A DNA stretch of 64,000 nucleotides, from assembly GCA_977017575.1 (NCBI GenBank), contig CDRNVI010000075.1:54201-118200 (forward strand), written 5' to 3'. Source of the stretch: Paramoeba atlantica. Its lineage: Eukaryota; Discosea. Shown piece by piece: positions 1-10,785 of this stretch (positions within the stretch are counted from its first letter, which is position 1; every line of letters starts with the position of its first letter). The translations under genes were made by a program, and so were the position numbers. The notes under the pieces are model-generated. The model made no database searches. It was not told the DNA's origin and saw nothing but the letters and a program-made list of their open reading frames with translations.

Positions 1-1385
1 CCGCATTTTGTACAGCCCATGATGTGTGTCAAGATTGAATCGGAGTCAAGAAGAATTCTGCAGCCGGGGCATGTGATGTGTGATGGCAGATCTGGGTGAG
101 CGATCCCCAATCGGGGCATGACGGCGAGACTGAACAGGTGTGATGGTATGAGTCGCGCGTCAGAGTGCGTCCATCCATTATTGCCTTTGTGTGTTACTTT
201 TTCGAGTACCTTCGCTATGTTTGATTGCTCGTGGGTCATCTTTTTCCAAATTTTGATGTGCTTTTGAGCCGCCGTCGTGGTTTCGTCTACCGGAGGTATG
301 TTGCTCTGAAGGTGGTCCGCTGATCCAACATTTCGCTCCCTGATTCCATCTGTCCGAGCTGAATTGTTTATGGGGCGCTCAAGAACAGAGTGGCATGAGG
401 AGCGGTACGCGGCCTCTCGCGTGGAAGAGCAGTCTGTCAAGCCAAGTCCTCCTTTTTTTGTGGGCATTCGCAGCAACGCGATTTGTTCATCCGAGAGATG
501 TCCGAACCATGATGTAAGAACGTTTTCTACCTCTTTGTCGAATCGGGTCGCTAGTTCAGCTGAAGCGGTGGGGTTGTGTGCACGGAGGTGGTAGGCCTGT
601 CTAACGTTTATACATCTGGAAAGCAGATTGCACGATACATTGTTAACCCCCATCAATTTGAGCCGTCGGAAGCTGTCGTTGTGCTTCGTCAGTGACTGTA
701 TTAGGCGTTCGCTGACCGATTTGTCGTCCCCGATGAAAGCCCCAAGGATTTTTGTTGCTTTTTTTTTGGTGATTACCCCGGCGCTCTCTAATTCTTGTGG
801 TAATGGTTCTTCTTCCAGTCCGCCAAACCAGACACATTTTTTGGGAGCAACTATTAGATTTTGTTCCTCTAGAAGCGTTTTTAGTCGGGAGAAGGCACTG
901 GCCAATCGCTCGGGGTTTTTTGACGCAATAGTTACATCATCGACATAAGCGTTGATTGTGATATCAGGGTGCTCTGCAGACAGAGTTTCAAGGATTGGTT
1001 GCAATAGGGCACAGAAATAAACCGATGAAAGTGTGGACCCTTGTCGGACACCATTTGTGCTTGGAATTGTTCCTACATGGTGACCTTGATTTCCGTAGTA
1101 TAGCAACTCAGATGCCGTTGCGTATTCAGCATGGAAAAACCTCTGGAAGGGTTTCAATGTAGCAAGACCATATACGGCTTTCGCCAGGGCTGGTCGCGAT
1201 GGGGAGTTGAAGGCGTTTTTTACATCTACGGATAGGATGCACGAGCCGTCGCGATATAGGGAGTTTAGCCGATGTACAATCTTCTCGCAGCCTGACTTAG
1301 ATAGAACTCCTTGTTGGAGCGGCGCAAATAGCGGTTGCAGGGTGGGTTCAAATCGCTGAACAAGGACCAAGCCAGAAAGTTCCAT
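1..1385 (-). pseudogene. 5'-truncated LINE reverse transcriptase, B-like subfamily, runs off window edge
   Basis: Reading the minus strand from about 1385 to base 1 gives one open frame without a stop. It starts inside the RT fingers, then shows the palm motif A (VDVKNAFN), motif B (GVRQGSTLSS), the catalytic YVDD box (about 940-950), the thumb (FRRLKLMGVNN) and the first Cys/His finger (CPGC ... HIMGC ... C) at bases 1-80. The second finger and endonuclease lie beyond the window. It resembles the B-type LINE at 43573-46603 but is a distinct subfamily (YVDDVTIAS against YVDDISLAS). The upstream third of the protein is absent and the frame begins abruptly inside another B-type RT, so this is a 5'-truncated copy inserted in the same orientation. 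It is very likely non-autonomous. The exact 5' junction is uncertain by about 10 bases. Confidence 0.8.
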
Positions 1386-2291
1386 TCGAACGATCCAAAA
1401 GTGCTTTCCCATCTTTCATATTCTGTTGGGCTGAGTCTCGCGCTGTTTCCTCCGGCGGGAATGGTCGCCGACGTCTGTTGCGATTGGATTGTTGTCGAAG
1501 TGTAGCTTGTTGTCGAAGTGCAATTGTCTCCAGTATTGGCTGAAGAAAGGAGCAGAAGTATAGTGTCGACAACGGCGACCCTTGGCGAACTCCAGCCGAA
1601 CTTTCAACTGTTGAAAACAGTTCCCCGTTCTTTCCGTAAAAGAGGAGTTCAGACGCTGCCCCATATTCGGCAACAAATAGTCGCTGAAAAGGACGAAGGG
1701 CGCTAAAAGCAAAAATTGCTTTTGCAATCTCGTCGCGTGAAGGGCTATTAAAAGCGTTCTTCATATCCAACGAGAGGATAGCACACCCTTCCATATATCG
1801 TCGATTGAGTTCGTGAACAATAGTCTCGCAGCCAGCGCGACTCATCACCCCATGCTGCATCGGCAGGAAAAGCTTTTCAAATTTATGTTCGTTACGCAGA
1901 AGAAGGATTAGTCCAGCCAACTTGAGAAAAATTTCTCCCATTGCCACCGGTCGAACGGCTTGAGCTGTTTTAGGGAGTGCAACTAAGCGTGCTCTCCGCA
2001 GTCTGCGCATTACATCCTTGGACAGCATTCCGTTAATTAAATCGCACATCATGTGGCTTAGACTCGTGCAACAGATCTCATCGTCCAAGAGCAGACGAAT
2101 GATGGCCTCTGTGGTACCGGATGGACCTGGGGCGGCGCCTTTTGCGAGTCTCTTTCCTGCTTCTCGGAGTTCATGGGGCGGGATACATGCTACCTTCGGG
2201 GCGTCGGTGGGAAGCTCAAAAGAAATCGGTAAAGATGGGTGTAGGTTTTGTAATTGAGACAATTTTTCTTCGTCCCCTAATGATGTTTCGG
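1386..2291 (-). pseudogene. B-type LINE RT, middle part (fingers and palm)
   Basis: The frame (ATG-like residue at 2262) carries the RT fingers (AAPGPSGTTE), the RT block RLVALPK...VRPVAMGE, motif A (LDMKNAFN) and motif B (GVRQGSPLS). Just where the YVDD box should follow, the sequence changes to an Arg/Gln-rich stretch encoded by a 16-bp duplicated segment near 1500-1530, so the active site is lost. It continues the N-terminal part found at 3245-4668: the protein break falls at the same place in both pieces and the 9-bp TGATGTCTT flanks the A-type insertion between them. Together they are one B-type element, destroyed by truncation, two frameshifts and an insertion. Confidence 0.8.
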
Positions 2292-2300
2292 TGATGTCTT

Positions 2301-3235
2301 AACAAAAAGATGGTCTTAACAAAAAGATGGTCTTAACGACAACAAAGCATAATGCGCTTGTTAGGTATATATACGAGCTATGCTTGAAAGCTATATGAAC
2401 TATATGCTAGAACTACATTGTAAATGGAAATATTTGTGGTGCATTTGTAGGAATTTGGAGTATGCCAGACGCATACGTTTAAACTTTAATATAATAAAAT
2501 AAAACATCATTTCTTCTTTCAGTTAATGAAAATTCGTAACCAATTCGTAATCTTTACGGATTCTTTACGATTGCAGTGAACCCAGCCACGATGCTCGGGG
2601 TAGATAATCGCGCAGTTGCGCAACTATTGTATATGCATTAAGCTTTTCAATCTCAAGTTGAAAAGCTTCTAGTACTTCAGGGACTTTAAGTTCGGCTTTC
2701 TTTGCTAGACAGGAAAGGAGATTTTTCGTATGGCTGTGTAAGAAACCGCCTTCTGTCATGGAGATGCAGCGAAAAAAGTCTTCATCAATCCCCCCCTTCT
2801 CAACGTATTTCTTCTGCTTTCTCTCAATAGCATTTTGCAGGAGCTGAGCTTCTGTCATTTTTCGATAGCTTGGGCTACCGGTGTGGACAACTGTGAGGTC
2901 GTAAAGTACTTCACCCATATGTGGCCACATAATTCCGAGGTCGGGGCCTGACCTTATTCTTCGTGCGCGGCACGGATGGTTATCAATCGCATCAGCGGAG
3001 ACGTGTGCCTTGCACTTGGTACAATAGAAGGATGAATAAGTGCGAGGTTCTATGACGGACTGGAGGCCTGCTTTTGAGCAAAGTTCGGCTAGAAAGCGCA
3101 CTAGAGATGAGTGTTTTCGTGTAGCGTTCATTCCAGAACACTTTGTACAACCCACAATGTGGTGAAGGATTTCCTCTGATTTTATCTGAGCAGCGCATCC
3201 AGGGCAACTCACTTGATCCGGCAACGAAGGCGGTT
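2301..3235 (-). mobile_element. 5'-truncated A-type LINE inserted in a B-type LINE
   Basis: A 935-bp insertion flanked by a perfect 9-bp duplication TGATGTCTT (2292-2300 and 3236-3244). It contains only the C-terminal third of an A-type LINE plus a 3' UTR. On the plus strand its left edge starts with two 17-bp repeats of AACAAAAAGATGGTCTT type, which here form the 3' tail of the minus-strand element and resemble the target duplication. The duplication length and 5' truncation fit target-primed reverse transcription. Confidence 0.85.
2565..3235 (-). pseudogene. A-type LINE C-terminus: zinc fingers and restriction-like endonuclease
   Basis: About 223 residues: first finger CPGC...H..VGCTKC, second finger CTKC...H.C, then the endonuclease core RSGPDLGIMW...GEVLYDLTVV with a downstream Lys-rich helix (ERKQKKYV), matching the PD-(D/E)XK arrangement of R2/CRE-type LINE endonucleases, which nick the target DNA. 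The family's C-terminal signature FQLEIEKLNAYT...WLGSLQ is complete up to the stop at 2565. RT is missing through 5' truncation. The open frame continues upstream into B-type coding sequence, so the apparent 282-residue protein is an accidental A/B chimera. Confidence 0.85.
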
Positions 3236-3244
3236 TGATGTCTT

Positions 3245-4668
3245 GATCTAACACGCGCGTCGCTTTCTTAATCGCTCCTTCCAAAACCAGTCGTGTCGCT
3301 TTTTTGACTGCTCTCAGATCTTTAGACTTTTGCTCCACTTCACTGTTTCCTGCGTTCGTCTCCTGAGTTTGAATTGGGCGGCGACGACGCTTTTTTCCAA
3401 TGAGATGGCGCACTGTTTCATTGCCGACATGGTTCTGTGCCAGATTTGATTTCGGTGGTCGTAAGAAGAATCTGCGTAATCCCGCATTATGTCACGATAG
3501 ATAGAGACAACACAGGGCACAAACTCTGCACTGACAGTCCGCATGGTTGGCATTGGATCGAAATCCAAGTCTGCTTCCGTATTCCTTTAGCGTCCACATT
3601 GATTCTGCTTTTTGAATCCTTTCGATGTAGCCATTGTATTGAATAAACTCTCACATTAGAATTTGGAGGAATGAACCCACGAAATTGCTCGCCGCATTTG
3701 TACCCTTCTATACCTTCATACTGGAGAGACATCCGTCCGATTCCGGCACGCTTCTTAACCGACTTAACCACACCTTTCGATATATTCAGCTGCGAGGAAT
3801 CGCTGAAGCACCATGCCATCAAGCACGAGTCCCCTTGTTTCGCCATTTTTGATGAATCCCAGACGGTATCCGGTGCCAGTGGAAACTTCTCCGTTGGGTT
3901 TATCGACTTATTCAACTTCTCTATCATCTCGGCCTCCTTGGCAACTTCTATGACAGACTCTGTTTCAGCAGGAAGTTCAAAGTTCGGCATCGTGATATTG
4001 TTTTCGTCAACTACCTCGTGCAGTGTCGTAGACCCGTCAACCCTTCCCGTGCTCAATAGGGTGTCCTCAGGAGTTAAACAGTCGGCGTATGTCTGACATT
4101 CGACATCTGCGTCCTGCGTCGGCTGTTCGGCTGAAGTTTCGTCATTCGTCGCAGTGATCGACTCAGTCGTCGTAGTGACTGGCCAAACGACGCTTGCCTG
4201 AGACTCGGTATTGACGTCCTGCATCCCTAACGTTTGTTCCGCTGAAGATTCTGTATTTATCGTAGTGATCGGGAGGCAATCTAACTTTGATATCGTTCTT
4301 CTTTCTTTTCCTCGAGCGGTTTCTGCAATTTGGCGTTCCCTTGTCTCACGCTCCTCGGCTGTAGGAACACCGTGCAGTGTCAGCAGCCCATTCCACACAG
4401 TCTTTCCGACCACTCCAGCAACCTTACCGAGTGTTTGAAGACGCGAAGATGGTTCAGAGTGGGGAATTTCATTACTTGAGCTTATCGTTGTGTGATTTTC
4501 TTGTTGCTGTTTTCCAATGATCACTTTTATGCGAGGTTTGCGTGAGGGGATTGCCGTGGTCACTGAGTCTTCGCACTGCCTACGTGACGTTTCAGCTGCT
4601 TTCTCTTTTGTTTTCTTTTCTTCCTCTGCGCGTGCGTCCAATTGCTTTTTCAACTCACTGAATGACAT
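3245..4668 (-). pseudogene. B-type LINE N-terminal region, frameshifted
   Basis: Starts at ATG 4668 and runs about 360 residues of hydrophilic Ser/Thr/Glu-rich sequence, followed by a conserved module (KKRAGIGRMS, GFIPPNSNVRV) shared with the B-type LINE at 43573-46603. The frame shifts near 3570-3600 into the block FDPMPTMRT...FVPCVV.IYRD, and again near 3415 into the basic KKRRRRPIQ segment. Both shifts are seen by comparing the three overlapping frames with the intact B-type protein. Function of this N-terminal half is unknown; the basic stretch could bind nucleic acid. It is the only copy here with the full N-terminal extension. Confidence 0.75.
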
Positions 4669-5200
4669 GCGAAAATTTCTTTCTGTATCATCGTTTCCGG
4701 TCGGCGGCGGGATTGGATTTTTTTTTTTTTTTTTTTTGAGAAACTATCCAATAATAATAAAAAGAAGCAATTTATGCCCAATTCATTCGCGCGTTCCAAA
4801 TCTTCATTTTTTTTTTTTTTTACTTTCCGCAGGTGTATGACTTAAAAAAAATCGCATTTTCTTATCTATTACCATAAAGTTACATAGTATGACCGGTCTT
4901 TTCAGATAATGAATAATATGATTTTCTCTCATGTGTTGAGCCGGAACCAAAATTACTTTCTCAAGTTTTCATAATTAAGGAACTAACATCTCCAGGAACT
5001 AAACGGAACAACAACGCATGCTCACATGCGTCCGTTTCTTTCTTCCAATATGCAGGAAAAGGAATATGGTTTTTAATATGAGAGAGAAGAAGAGAAGTCT
5101 GATTTAACCAATGCAGGCAATCCCAATGAATAAAAAAAAAAAGGAGAAGTGACACGTAAACTCCTGAAGAAGAGATTGATAATTAATAAAGAATGGTTGA
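4669..5200. other. poly(T) tracts and a remnant of a VIPER-like terminus
   Basis: No gene. Two long T runs (about 4718-4736 and 4806-4821) read as A tracts on the minus strand, perhaps old retroposon tails. Around 4945-4975 the sequence AAAATTACTTTCTCAAG.TTTCA followed by TAATT closely matches the A2/B1 junction of VIPER #2 (31705-31740) and the 5' leader of the array gag genes (about 15180-15200), so a decayed YR-element end lies here. Seen by eye only. Confidence 0.45.
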
Positions 5201-5420
5201 TTAAATCGCCGTATCTTCTCGGCTCTGCGGCACTAGAAATTTGCCAAGTTGCGAGAGAACAACCGATCCGTTGAATTCTTGTAATCGAAGTGTAAAATCT
5301 TGGATCACGTAATCCCGCGCTAATCCACACGCGTCGGCTAAAGCGAGAAGTAGGTTCTTTGTGTTAGCGTGCATAGCTCCTCCTGCAAGCATCGGTATGC
5401 ACTGAAATTGGATTTGGGGG
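5201..5420 (-). pseudogene. B-type LINE extreme C-terminus fragment
   Basis: About 70 residues ending at 5201: CIPMLAGGAMH..TK.LL.ALAD, then DFTLRLQEFNGSVVLSQLGKF, the same order as the last 70 residues of the B-type protein at 43573-46603 (SGGAMHDNLK...FTLYLQELNGAVTFSQLKKF). RT and endonuclease are absent. Confidence 0.8.
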
Positions 5421-5440
5421 ATCTATCCCGAAAATGAAAT

Positions 5441-5668
5441 CTATATAATTTTATAAGCTGACTCAGCTTTTTTTTTTTTGATGATTCTGATTCGTGGCGT
5501 TTTCTTCGGTTTTGTCGGGGTGGGGGTAGTAGTTGTTCCGATGATTCTTATTTGTGGTATTCTCGTCTTTGTCGGGGTGGGGGGAATGGTCTCGCCAAAT
5601 TTGTCGCCCGAAAAGTCATTGACTACGTGCTTTTTCTCCTTGTTCTTTTTTTTTTTTATAATGAACAC
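5441..5668 (-). pseudogene. A-type LINE N-terminal fragment with internal duplication
   Basis: The minus frame contains TKPKKTPRIRII, equivalent to the N-terminus of the full A-type LINE at 34672-38604 (KPKKTPRVRVI). The segment is duplicated: two imperfect copies of about 58 bp (5480-5530 and 5540-5587) both carry GATGATTCT...GTCGGGGTGGGGG. Low-complexity Lys- and Thr-rich coding surrounds it. A relic. Confidence 0.55.
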
Positions 5669-5947
5669 CTTTTTTATAAGAACACCTTTTTGATTATTTT
5701 ATTTATAACATTTATTTATAATATTTGGATAAAATGAGCTTACTTGTTTGCTACAAAATAATTTCTTCGTGTTCGCGCGTAGACAAAGAACAGTGACAAA
5801 GAACACTACATATATTTTTTTTGCAAACGCCTAGACGATGCCGTCCAGCGTACCACTGAACACTTCTTTCAACGTATGTAGTGAAGTGTAGCAAAAAATG
5901 TAAAAAAATTCATTCGACCAATTCTCTCCGTAAACTATAAAAAATCA
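5669..5947. other. AT-rich spacer
   Basis: AT-rich DNA with T runs; no ORF, RNA gene or clear repeat recognised. The phrase ACGTATGTAGTGAAGTGTAG (5873-5892) also occurs in the tandem-array units (for example 16866-16885), so part of it is dispersed repeat. Confidence 0.4.
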
Positions 5948-6341
5948 TCTGGTATTTTATCTTATGTGCCGTCATCACTGTTTTTTGTGTGTTATCTTGC
6001 GTGCTTTTGGCACGATTTCCGGAGTAACTTCAAAGATTCAGCCTTGCAGACTTCCTACCCAATGTTCTTGGGCCATATATATAAACTTTTAGAACTTGAT
6101 AAAATTGATAACCATTGCAAATACTCAGTTGCACTTTTTTATCTATCTTTATCATCAAAGTCTGTCCTAAGATGTTGCAACGTCTTGAGATTAAAACCAA
6201 AACCTCATCTGGTATTTTATCTTATGTGCCGTCATCACTGTTTTTTTTGTGTGTTATCTTGTGTGCGTTTGGCACGATTTCCGGAGTAACTTCAAAGATT
6301 CAGCATTGCAGACTTCCTACCCAATGTTCTTGGGCCATATA
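5948..6341. repeat. direct repeat of about 131 bp spanning a LINE 3' end
   Basis: CATCTGGTATTTTATCTTATG through TTCTTGGGCCATAT occurs at 5948-6079 and again at 6209-6341 with few differences. The right copy includes the last 40 bp of the A-type coding region and its stop, so the left copy is a duplicated LINE 3' end. The core GTCATCACTG(T)n GTGTGTTATCTTG also appears at 30647-30690, marking it as the 3' UTR of this A subfamily. Confidence 0.75.
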
Positions 6342-7540
6342 TTGCCGCAGTTGCGAGAAGATAGTGTATGCGGAGAATTTTTCAATTTCCAATTGGAATG
6401 CTTCTCGAGTGTTTTCTGCGTCTAGGCCTGCCCTATTTGCCAGTGTCTTGAGGAGTTCCTTAGTTTCCTTGTGAAGAAGACCACAATCTGTTACTGGTAT
6501 GCAGCGAAAGTATTCTTGGTCCAATCCTTTTTCCTGCACATATTTCCGTTGCTTACGGTCTACCGCATTTTGGAGGAGGGCAACGCTTGTCTGCCGCTTG
6601 TAGCTCCCACAACAAGTGTGCACCACTGTCACATCATAGAGTATCTCCCCAACATTTGGCCACATTATGGCCAGATCAGGGCCTGAACGAATTCTCCGAG
6701 CACGACAAGGGTGATGTTCTGCAGCTTCAGGTGAAATGGAACATTTGCACTTCGTGCAGAAGAAGGAAGAATGAAGGCGTGGTTCTATAGCGCAGGGTAC
6801 TCCAGCTTTGGCACAAAGATCGGAAAGGTAGCGCACGATGTGGGAGTGCTTTCTCGTACAGTTCATCCCTGCACATCTTGAACACCCAGCTACATGTGGA
6901 ATGATTCCATGTGGTGTTTCCGTGGCGCCGCATCCTGGACAAGTAATTTCATTCGGCGCACCTTGGAGTGCGATACCAAGCCGCATCATGAGTGTATATC
7001 GGAAGAGATACGGATTCACGTAATTATTTGTCGCTGCTAAGTGGAGATTTGCTTCTTTTGATCGCTTCATAATGCCCGCAAATCTGTCCTTTTGCATCAG
7101 TTCTGAAGCCAGTGTTTCATGTTCTAGCTTAATCTGCTTTTAGAAATCAGTACGTGCAGCGTGGCTGGAAATTTTCTTGTGGTTGGCACCTTTCCGCTCT
7201 CCCGTGATATCTACTGGAGCGTTAGTGGGTTTAAGTTGCTCATCAATAGAATTACGGGAAATCGCAAAAAGATAGCGTTGCTTCAATATCGTCGATGTTA
7301 TGCCTAAGCCGCCCATCTTACATGGTAGAGAAGCTAGTCGGAGGGCTTCATCATCTGCATTGCACCATCGTCTCAACACTTTGTGGATTTCTTTATCAAA
7401 TACCTCAGCGAGGGAAAACGTTGCCTCTGGAACGTGCACTCTAAGATGATAATCGTGACGTGGAAGAGTACACCGACGCAGGATTGCTAGCGACAGGTTA
7501 CTTGGCCCCATCACCCGTAGACGACGAAAAAGACATTCAT
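6300..7540 (-). pseudogene. A-type LINE: thumb, zinc fingers, restriction-like endonuclease (segment 5 of 5)
   Basis: C-terminal part of the LINE scattered over 6300-28010. It begins at the VIPER #1 junction with HECLFRRLRVMGPSNLS, passes one in-frame nonsense codon (TAA at 7140-7142; frames on both sides agree), then shows fingers CPGC...H..GCSRC and CTKC...H.C, and the nuclease RSGPDLAIMW...GEILYDVTVV with the Lys-containing helix DRKQRKYV. The stop is at 6300. It is nearly colinear with residues 690 to the end of the LINE at 34672-38604. The nonsense codon and four insertions make it dead. Confidence 0.85.
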
Positions 7541-7787
7541 GAAATCAGCGTCTTCTTTCTCACACATAATGAACAAGAATAAATAAAATGAAACCAATTC
7601 CTAAATCATGTAATATCTTTCTTCATAAAGCAATTCAAAGAATTCAACTGCTTTAGTATCCTCACCACCTATCCATGAAAAGAAATTAAGGTACCTGGCC
7701 ATTTCAATCAAACTTACAGTATTTGAAACAAATCCACAACAAACTCCTTTACTTACGAACGGGCATCCCGTCCGCCAACTCCGCGAA
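7541..7787 (-). repeat. VIPER #1 terminal repeat B2 (3' end)
   Basis: 247 bp from GAAATCAGCGTC to CCGCCAACTCCGCGAA on the plus strand; near-identical to B1 (8063-8309) and to the B part of the solo copy (11594-11840). Confidence 0.9.
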
Positions 7788-7811
7788 GTGGTTGGGGGTT
7801 GGTGGGCGGGC
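7788..7811 (-). repeat. C-rich linker between A2 and B2 of VIPER #1
   Basis: 24 bp, on the minus strand GCCCGCCCACC followed by AACCCCCAACCAC. It lies only between A2 and B2, is absent from the A1-gag and B1-A2 junctions, and reappears in the solo copy (11841-11864). VIPER #4 and #5 have nearly the same block at the same place. Confidence 0.85.
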
Positions 7812-8062
7812 GCAATAAAAAGGTTAGAGAAGGAGTGTCACTATACCAAACTAAATAAATGAAATCTCTAAACAAAACAAACAAATCATATCTCATAATA
7901 TAAATATTATGTGCCCCCAAGGGCCATTATATCAATCATCCTAAATTTCTAAACGTACACTTATATAAACAAAACAAACAAATCATATCTCATAATATAA
8001 ATATTATGTGCCCCGAAGGGCCATTATATCAATCATCCTAAATTTCTAAACGTATACTTATA
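7812..8062 (-). repeat. VIPER #1 repeat A2
   Basis: 251 bp matching A1 (12351-12601). It contains an internal tandem duplication of about 95 bp (AAACAAAACAAACAAATCAT ... GTAYACTTATA, with GTGCCCC.AAGGGCC in the middle). Confidence 0.9.
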
Positions 8063-8309
8063 GAAATCAGCGTCTTCTTTCTCACACATAATGAACAAGA
8101 ATAAATAAAATGAAACCAATTCCTAAATCATGTAATATCTTTCTTCATAAAGCAATTCAAAGAATTCAACTGCTTTAGTATCCTCACCACCTATCCATGA
8201 AAAGAAATTAAGGTACCTGGCCATTTCAATCAAACTTACAGTATTTGAAACAAATCCACAACAAACTCCTTTACTTACGAACGGGCATCCCGTCCGCCAA
8301 CTCCGCGAA
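8063..8309 (-). repeat. VIPER #1 repeat B1
   Basis: 247 bp copy of B2, joined directly to A2 without a linker at 8062/8063. The element-specific 3' UTR follows at 8310-8468 with no gene in it. Confidence 0.9.
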
Positions 8310-8468
8310 CCAGCCCGCTCGCACGTAATACTACCACCCGAGCGCATGTGTTTTCAGCAAATGGTGGCGGCCACCTACTGAAACACCTACATATATAGCC
8401 TACATATATAGTATATTATTTTTATTTTTATTTTTTTGAGTACTACATTATTTCTGATTTGAATACTT

Positions 8469-9391
8469 TCATAACCGGCTAATCGGGTCCGCGGGGTTAT
8501 CGGCAGATTTTGTGTAGCGAGCCATAATGCATACGCCAAGATTCTGATTCTTTTTGAGTATATGTTTGAGCTCCCCCGCAATGCTATCTGATTTTGCAAC
8601 TTTACGATTAAGGGCAGCTTTGCACGACGTATTATCTATAAAGAGGTCCACACAAGTCCCCTTTTGAAAGTGGTGGCCCAGTTTTTCAAATGCCAGTCGA
8701 ACTGCCATAGCCTCCGCATGATTAACTTCATATTTAAATTCCGGTTCCCACGAGTCCCCCACAATGATCACTTGACCATCGTCCCGGTACAGAACTGCCC
8801 CCCATCCTTTAGCGGACGCGTCCGTGTAAAGACTATGCCTATGAGGAACGACATCCGGGTGTGGTGGCGGTGCGATTGGTTCGTTCCGTAAAATGATATT
8901 CCTCCAGTCCGCCAGGATAGAACGAGTTGCTGTCGGAAGCGGAACAGGATACTCCGCCAGTTTGGGATTTCTATTGAGCTCATTGATCCGTCGTCGAACA
9001 ATCTTTAAAGGAAAATGATACTCAGGAATGATATGTCCCAAGACCGCTGCCGCGTAGAGGAGGCGCCCCACCGCCGTCTCCAGTTGAGAAAACGTTATGT
9101 TACGATAGCGATCGCGCGACATTTTTTGTAAAACCCTAGGTCCCAGGCTGACCTTGTGGGTTTCATGATTGTACAGGACTCCATTGAACACATATTCCTT
9201 GGAAGGGTCGGATCCGGTCTCCTTAAATAAGCCACCGACTTGAGCACACCGTCCGTCAACAAAGTTAACAAATTTGATGCATTCTTCACGGGTTCCGGCA
9301 AATCGAATACCGTCTATGTAAATATCCACGGAGCCAATACAGGAGCCCAGTGTGGGCTTGCATACAGCGGAGTCGCACGCGATAGCTGCTG
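8469..9391 (-). pseudogene. RT (active-site end) and RNase H of VIPER #1, palm partly deleted
   Basis: Starts just after a deletion junction and reads TAAIACDSAV..., then the YR-element version of the RT catalytic box, YIDGI (about 9310-9325), the thumb/connection (LETAVGRLLYAAAVLG), and an RNase H domain with all four acidic positions: LYTDAS (D), NHAEA (E), FIDNTS (D), NPADP (D). Ends at 8469. Comparison with VIPER #2 shows roughly 200 residues of fingers and palm missing upstream. The junction carries two copies of GCAGCTATC separated by 5 nt, and the frame changes across it. RNase H alone could in principle be intact. Confidence 0.85.
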
Positions 9392-10726
9392 TCAGATAGC
9401 TGCAAGTCGCGTGTCAAATAAGTGTCTCATCACGGTTTCCAGGCGGTGAAGCGCACCAGGGGACATCCAAGTCTTCACTTTCTGCACGTCCATTACGGGT
9501 ATTCCAGCCTTAACGTGTAGGGGGAGGTTCATGTCTTCGGGACGTGCAAGACGGGAAGTGCGCCGCGCGCAAATAACACTGTATCGCCTAACGTGCGGTA
9601 TTTGATCGAAACAAAGGTTGACATCCTCTTGAGTTATAGGGTTGGTAGGAGAACCGAAGCTCGCTGCGTACCGAGCGCCTTTGCCGTTGTTATCAGGTTC
9701 CCGTTGTATCGTAATAGGGAGTTGATGCATTGATGTTTGGCTATGTTTTGCACGTCTGAGAGAGCGACGCGTCCGAGCGCCACCTCGTTGAAGAGATACG
9801 TTATCGCGCCCCGCTTCAGGGAGTGTGTCCCGTAGCCGGGGCCCAGAATTTTCTTCATTTTCACGTCCATTTCCCGAACCGTTGTGCTTGTCACCTGCTG
9901 ACCCTTCCTCATAAACCGGACGTATTCCGCAATCTCTAGAGTTCCTTCCCCTTGTATGGCTGTGCACATCGATAAGCGGTACGGGTTGAGACGAGTCGAT
10001 TTGGTGTTCCGTCCCCAATAGACTATGACTTCGTTCGGTTGATTTCGCACGAATCTTTCGAGGGTTAGTTCTGCGACTTCTGTCCATCTGGCTGCGGCCT
10101 TCCAACAGATCAACGCGGCGATCCCTTCGCTTAACGATAATTTTGTCCTTAGCCGGCGTAGTTGCCACGGAGTGATTGGCTCCATCTGACGCGTTGGTTC
10201 GAGAGCGCCTCTTGCCTGTAGAGCTTTTGTAAACATTTTGAGAGGGGTAGGATCGGTTTGACTCAGCTGAAATACGGTTTGAAGATTGCGAGTGTAGCTC
10301 AACAGTGTCGCGGGTGCCAGATCCATTTGCTGAAGGAACAAAACGGCGTGTATTGGATCTGGTGGTACCCCTCTTTCCCGACAAAAAAGTTCGAGCCTTC
10401 CCCACAGTCGTGCCCTTGAGAGCCAAGTAGCATTCGTCCACATGGGATTTATCGCGGTTCTCATTTGGTGTGCTAGCGGGCTCGTACTTGGTAGATTCAA
10501 AATTGTTCATGTTAGCTTGTCCTGGGCAGACTGCACGTCCAGTTTCCTGATTTTGTTTCCGGCGGGATATACTGCTAGAGATCGTTTGGCCTGACCCGCC
10601 CTTGAGTACGTCCTTACTTCCGCCACCTGATGCTGTGGCTTCTGCAGTCCCGTTCCGTGACATGCCACAAAGGCATGCACCTTCCCTGCAGAGTGCAAAT
10701 ATGAGCTGAATGATAGACCTGGACAA
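9392..10726 (-). pseudogene. N-terminal RT reading frame overlapping the YR gene, VIPER #1
   Basis: A 444-codon open frame that fully covers the YR gene in another frame (YR codons start 1 nt downstream of these). Its last 110 residues are the conserved start of the RT protein: ARRTSRLARPEDMNLPLHVKAGIP and a helix ending at the deletion. The part overlapping YR is Ser/Arg/Asn-rich and shows no domain I recognise. The same nested arrangement and the same relative frame occur in #2, #3 and #4. It could be an N-terminal extension of RT or a frame kept open for frameshift expression. It is truncated by the palm deletion. Confidence 0.6.
9634..10500 (-). CDS. tyrosine recombinase (YR), VIPER #1
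   Basis: About 270-288 residues; the first true ATG gives MRTAINPMW, as an in-frame TGA lies just upstream of the TTG at 10500. An N-terminal core-binding domain (TWLSRARLWGRLELFC type helix, then LAPATLLSYTRNLQ) precedes a catalytic domain with the first Arg in AARWTEVAEL, a GTHSLKRGAI box (His then Lys-Arg) and HQCINSLLRYN, whose Tyr is the likely nucleophile. YR enzymes cut and join DNA through a phosphotyrosine link and would integrate the element's circular cDNA. The frame is uninterrupted and could encode an active enzyme, though its gag and RT neighbours are broken. Confidence 0.85.
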   Translation of the reverse strand: MNLPSTSPLAHQMRTAINPMWTNATWLSRARLWGRLELFCRERGVPPDPIHAVLFLQQMDLAPATLLSYTRNLQTVFQLSQTDPTPLKMFTKALQARGALEPTRQMEPITPWQLRRLRTKLSLSEGIAALICWKAAARWTEVAELTLERFVRNQPNEVIVYWGRNTKSTRLNPYRLSMCTAIQGEGTLEIAEYVRFMRKGQQVTSTTVREMDVKMKKILGPGYGTHSLKRGAITYLFNEVALGRVALSDVQNIAKHQCINSLLRYNGNLITTAKALGTQRASVLLPTL

Positions 10727-10785
10727 ATCACCCGCCGCTTTTTCAGCGGACAGGCACGAGCGATGTAAGGGGTGGGGAGCACTAC

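Noticed and set aside
2565-3413. Single 282-residue protein
   Set aside because: It fuses a B-type basic segment to an A-type C-terminus across an insertion junction with a 9-bp duplication.
8469-9391. Bacterial retron or diversity-generating RT
   Set aside because: The YIDG box, attached RNase H, YR and zinc-knuckle Gag identify a YR retrotransposon.
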